From the NCBI RefSeq assembly GCF_019578655.1, contig NC_063261.1:26639126-26703125 (forward strand): 64,000 bases of DNA, in the 5' to 3' direction. Below, in pieces: positions 61,873 to 64,000 of the stretch. The notes under the pieces were generated by a model. That model searched no databases and had not been told where the DNA came from. It worked only from the letters and a program-made list of their open reading frames with translations. Numbering within the stretch: the stretch's first letter is position 1; each line of letters begins with the position of its first letter. Source of the stretch: Ricinus communis. Taxonomy: Eukaryota; Streptophyta; Magnoliopsida; Malpighiales; Euphorbiaceae. Made by a program: the position numbers and the translations under genes.

Positions 61873-61878
61873 AGTTTT

Positions 61879-61896
61879 TGGCACCGTTGCCATGGA
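61879..61896 (+). other. Primer-binding site of the Athila/Tat-like element
   Basis: TGGCACCGTTGCCATGGA, close to the TGGCGCCGTTGCCGGGGA primer-binding site used by Athila/Tat-type plant gypsy elements (complementary to a tRNA 3' end). Differences are single transitions. Confidence 0.8.
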
Positions 61897-62039
61897 ACGG
61901 TTTTCTGTGAACTAAATTGAAATTTTAATATTTATTAGTCTAGTCATTTCTCTTTTTGTTTATAATTTGTTTTCTGTGTATAGTTTTGTTCTTATCCTGT
62001 TTGTTGGTGTTGTTGTTCTTTATTGTGCTCAGGTAGTTT

Positions 62040-62907
62040 ATGACCATGAGCTCTAATCCTAATCTTACAGAGCCTTTACCTGAACCCGAGCGCTCTCTTA
62101 GATTGCTAAGGAGGCGTATGCAGGCAGTAGAGGAGGAGATTGAAGCAGAGATTCCTGTTCGTGAAACTAGTGAGATGGAGAACCACAATGCAAATGGAGG
62201 TAATGGTGAAAGGACCATGTACGAGTTTGCCAGGCCCTCTCTAGCAGGGACGCAAACTGGGATAGTGAGGCCTCCTGTGGCAGCCAATAATTTTGAAATA
62301 AAGCCGAATGTAATCCGGATGATCCAGAATATGGTGCAATTTGGAGGATTGGCGAGCGAAGATCCGAACGAGCATATCGCCAGCTTCTTAGAAATATGTG
62401 ATACTTTTAAGATTAATAGAATAACTGATGATGTCATATGATTGAGGCTGTTTCCTTTTTCCTTGAGGGATAGAGTGAAAAGATGGCTGCAGTCCTTGCC
62501 ATCGAAAACGATCACTACCTGGACTTCTTTAGCTGAAAAATTTTTGAATAAGTATTTTTCTCCTACTAAGACTGCTCAAATGCGAAATAACATATCTTCT
62601 TTTGTGCAGGGTGAAGGAGAATCGATGTACGAAGCCTAGGAGCGCTTCAAGGACTTGTTAAGGTGTTGCCCACATCATGGTCTTCCTCTCTAGATGCAAA
62701 TGCAGATATTCTATAGTGGCATGAATACAGCCACTAGACAAATGGTAAATGCAGCTGCAGGGGGAGCTATCAATAGCAAAACACCTGAGCAAGCCCAGGA
62801 TTTGATAGAAGAGATGGCCACCAATACTTATCAGTGGCAAACTCCACGGGCTAGAGGTTCAAAGCCCGTTGTATATCTGGCTGAGGTAGATACTACAGCA
62901 GCCTTGG
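62040..62907 (+). pseudogene. gag of an Athila/Tat-like gypsy retrotransposon, truncated
   Basis: Encodes the start and middle of a retrotransposon capsid protein: MTMSSNPNLTEPL at 62040, a charged region (ERSLRLLRRRMQAVEEEIE), then the Retrotrans_gag text FGGLASEDPNEHIASFLEIC, LRLFPFSLRDRVKRWLQSLP and WTSLAEKFLNKYF, then FVQGEGESMYEA and FYSGMN. Three in-frame stops interrupt one continuous frame: TGA at 62439, TAG at 62638 and TAG at 62691. All three replace codons that are Arg, Trp and Trp in related gags, and each is a single C-to-T or G-to-A change. The frame ends where an LTR is inserted at 62908, so nucleocapsid and pol are missing here. Confidence 0.85.
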
Positions 62908-64000
62908 TGTCACGACCCCATCCGTGGGCCCGTGACCGGCACTAGGGAATGGGTAGGCGTAAGGCCACCGAATCCCGTAGTAAGCCTGACACTCACAACT
63001 CAAACAAATCTCATCTCAGCTTTTACTATTATTAACGCCATAATTTATAATAACATTGAATTTTACACAATTAAATCGGTCTGCCAGAAGAACTAGGCGA
63101 GATCTGAATCTCAGAAAATTTACAACTGATACATCTACTATTACTACTGCGGAGAATCTAAGATTTACCAATTTACATACCAAATCAAATACATCACCCG
63201 ATGATGAAGGAGTCGGGTTACTGAATAAGAGTCGCGGGAAGACTAACAGTCACGCATCTGAAAAATAAATAAATTGAGATTGTCAGTCTCGAGAGTGAGT
63301 TAAAATCAAATAATCTAGAGACTATTGCAGTCTTCACAGAAAATATTAATTATTTGAATCAGTATATTAAACCATGCACGTAAATACAACCCATATTATA
63401 ATCATTACCATAATAAATAAATAAATACATAAAAAAAAATATTTTTACGTTTACGGGACGAGTGGCTCAATAGAACCCTAACCCCAAATTCTAGTAGCCT
63501 TTTGGCTCTCTTAATCCAATAAGACTGGCGCCCAGAGAGCAATGCTCGACCAGGGTCCTTAACTCTAGTCCGGTCACTTAATATTCAAATAAGCCGGCGC
63601 CCAGAGAGCGAAACTCGACCAGGGTCCTTTACTCCGGCATCTCACTCAAATTAGCCGAGAGAGCCATGCTCGACTAGGGCAAAACTCATAACAATCTTAT
63701 TACCGCAATTTACTCAAAATCAGCTCAGAGAGCCATGCTCGACCAGGGCGAACTCATAAAAATCTTATTACCTGTCCATGATCATTACCGGTGCGCACGC
63801 GGTACTGATGTAACCCATCATGTGACATGTTCTACGAAAGCCACATTCCCAACTCGCAAGCATCACGTTTAATAAATATCATGGTCTAATGAAATCATTC
63901 AACACATTATCAAAATAAAGATTAAAAATTTAGGGCAAAGCAACGTGCAATTCGTGTGGAAAAAAATAATAACGTTTGTATTATTATAACATTACTAATA
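62908..64000 (-). mobile_element. Inverted copy of the 56030-57790 LTR family, inserted in gag (runs off the window)
   Basis: Begins TGTCACGACCCCATCCGTGG on the plus strand directly after gag text, so the insertion point is at the base. Reverse-complement comparison with 56030-57790 matches end to end over the visible part: the GGCCCGTGACCGGCACTAGG block, four GAGAGC...ATGCTCGACCAGGG-type subrepeats (about 63533-63750), and the GGTACTGATGTAACCCATCATG block at 63799-63820. A short open frame (63056-63268) inside is not a gene. Whether this is a solo LTR or part of a full element cannot be seen. Confidence 0.75.

Noticed and set aside
61940..62515. 191-codon minus-strand frame
   Set aside because: It is the antisense shadow of the gag frame, where plus-strand gag motifs are clear.

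Overview
This is an AT-rich, gene-poor stretch of a flowering-plant nuclear genome. It is most likely a eudicot, possibly from the Malpighiales, but I cannot name the species from the sequence. The evidence for a plant nucleus is a pair of LOB-domain (LBD) transcription-factor genes with spliced introns, remnants of plant-type LINE and Ty3/gypsy retrotransposons, non-autonomous hAT-like and Helitron-like elements, and two nuclear copies of plastid DNA (rpoB and ycf2 fragments).

Only two genes look functional. Both are on the minus strand, have two exons with a phase-0 intron after the conserved LQ of the GAS block, and lie about 34.7 kb apart. The right-hand gene (LBD-b, 38419-39807, 217 aa) is a conserved member of the LBD1/LBD11 group. 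It has a TATA box upstream and a polyadenylation signal downstream. The left-hand gene (LBD-a, 1616-3699, 192 aa) keeps the zinc-finger-like motif and GAS block, but it has a shortened tail, a weaker leucine zipper and a 1.5 kb intron. I read them as an old tandem duplication pushed apart by transposon insertions, one copy conserved and one divergent.

Layout: 1-1425, 3' end of a LINE; 1616-3699, LBD-a; 5589-6340, hAT-like element with a perfect 8-bp target-site duplication (TSD); 7537-9774, a probable solo LTR (minus); 10951-11672, Helitron-like repeat; 14181-14622, a long foldback element; 16261-16587, second hAT-like repeat; 19-24.6 kb, several small repeat families and a less AT-rich insert that may be organellar; 25-26 kb, LINE endonuclease remnant; 26.37-30.02 kb, decayed gypsy retrotransposon with two LTRs; 34.2-37.3 kb, cluster of AT-rich Helitron-like copies; 38.4-39.8 kb, LBD-b; 41.3-41.7 kb, plastid rpoB; 48.2-48.4 kb, plastid ycf2; 52734-55064, solo LTR with a perfect 5-bp TSD; 55.6-64 kb, nested retrotransposons.

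The nested block at the right can be partly dated in relative terms. A minus-strand LINE (RT at 58.2-60.6 kb, RNase H at 55.64-55.97 kb) is split by a MITE and by an LTR (56030-57790). Next to it is an Athila/Tat-like gypsy LTR, primer-binding site and gag, and that gag is interrupted at 62908 by an inverted copy of the same LTR family found at 56030. I found no tRNA, rRNA, CRISPR or bacterial-type features, and nothing that I would call a new biological system. The most interesting items are the diverged LBD pair, the foldback element, the nested insertions and the decay pattern of the gag reading frame.
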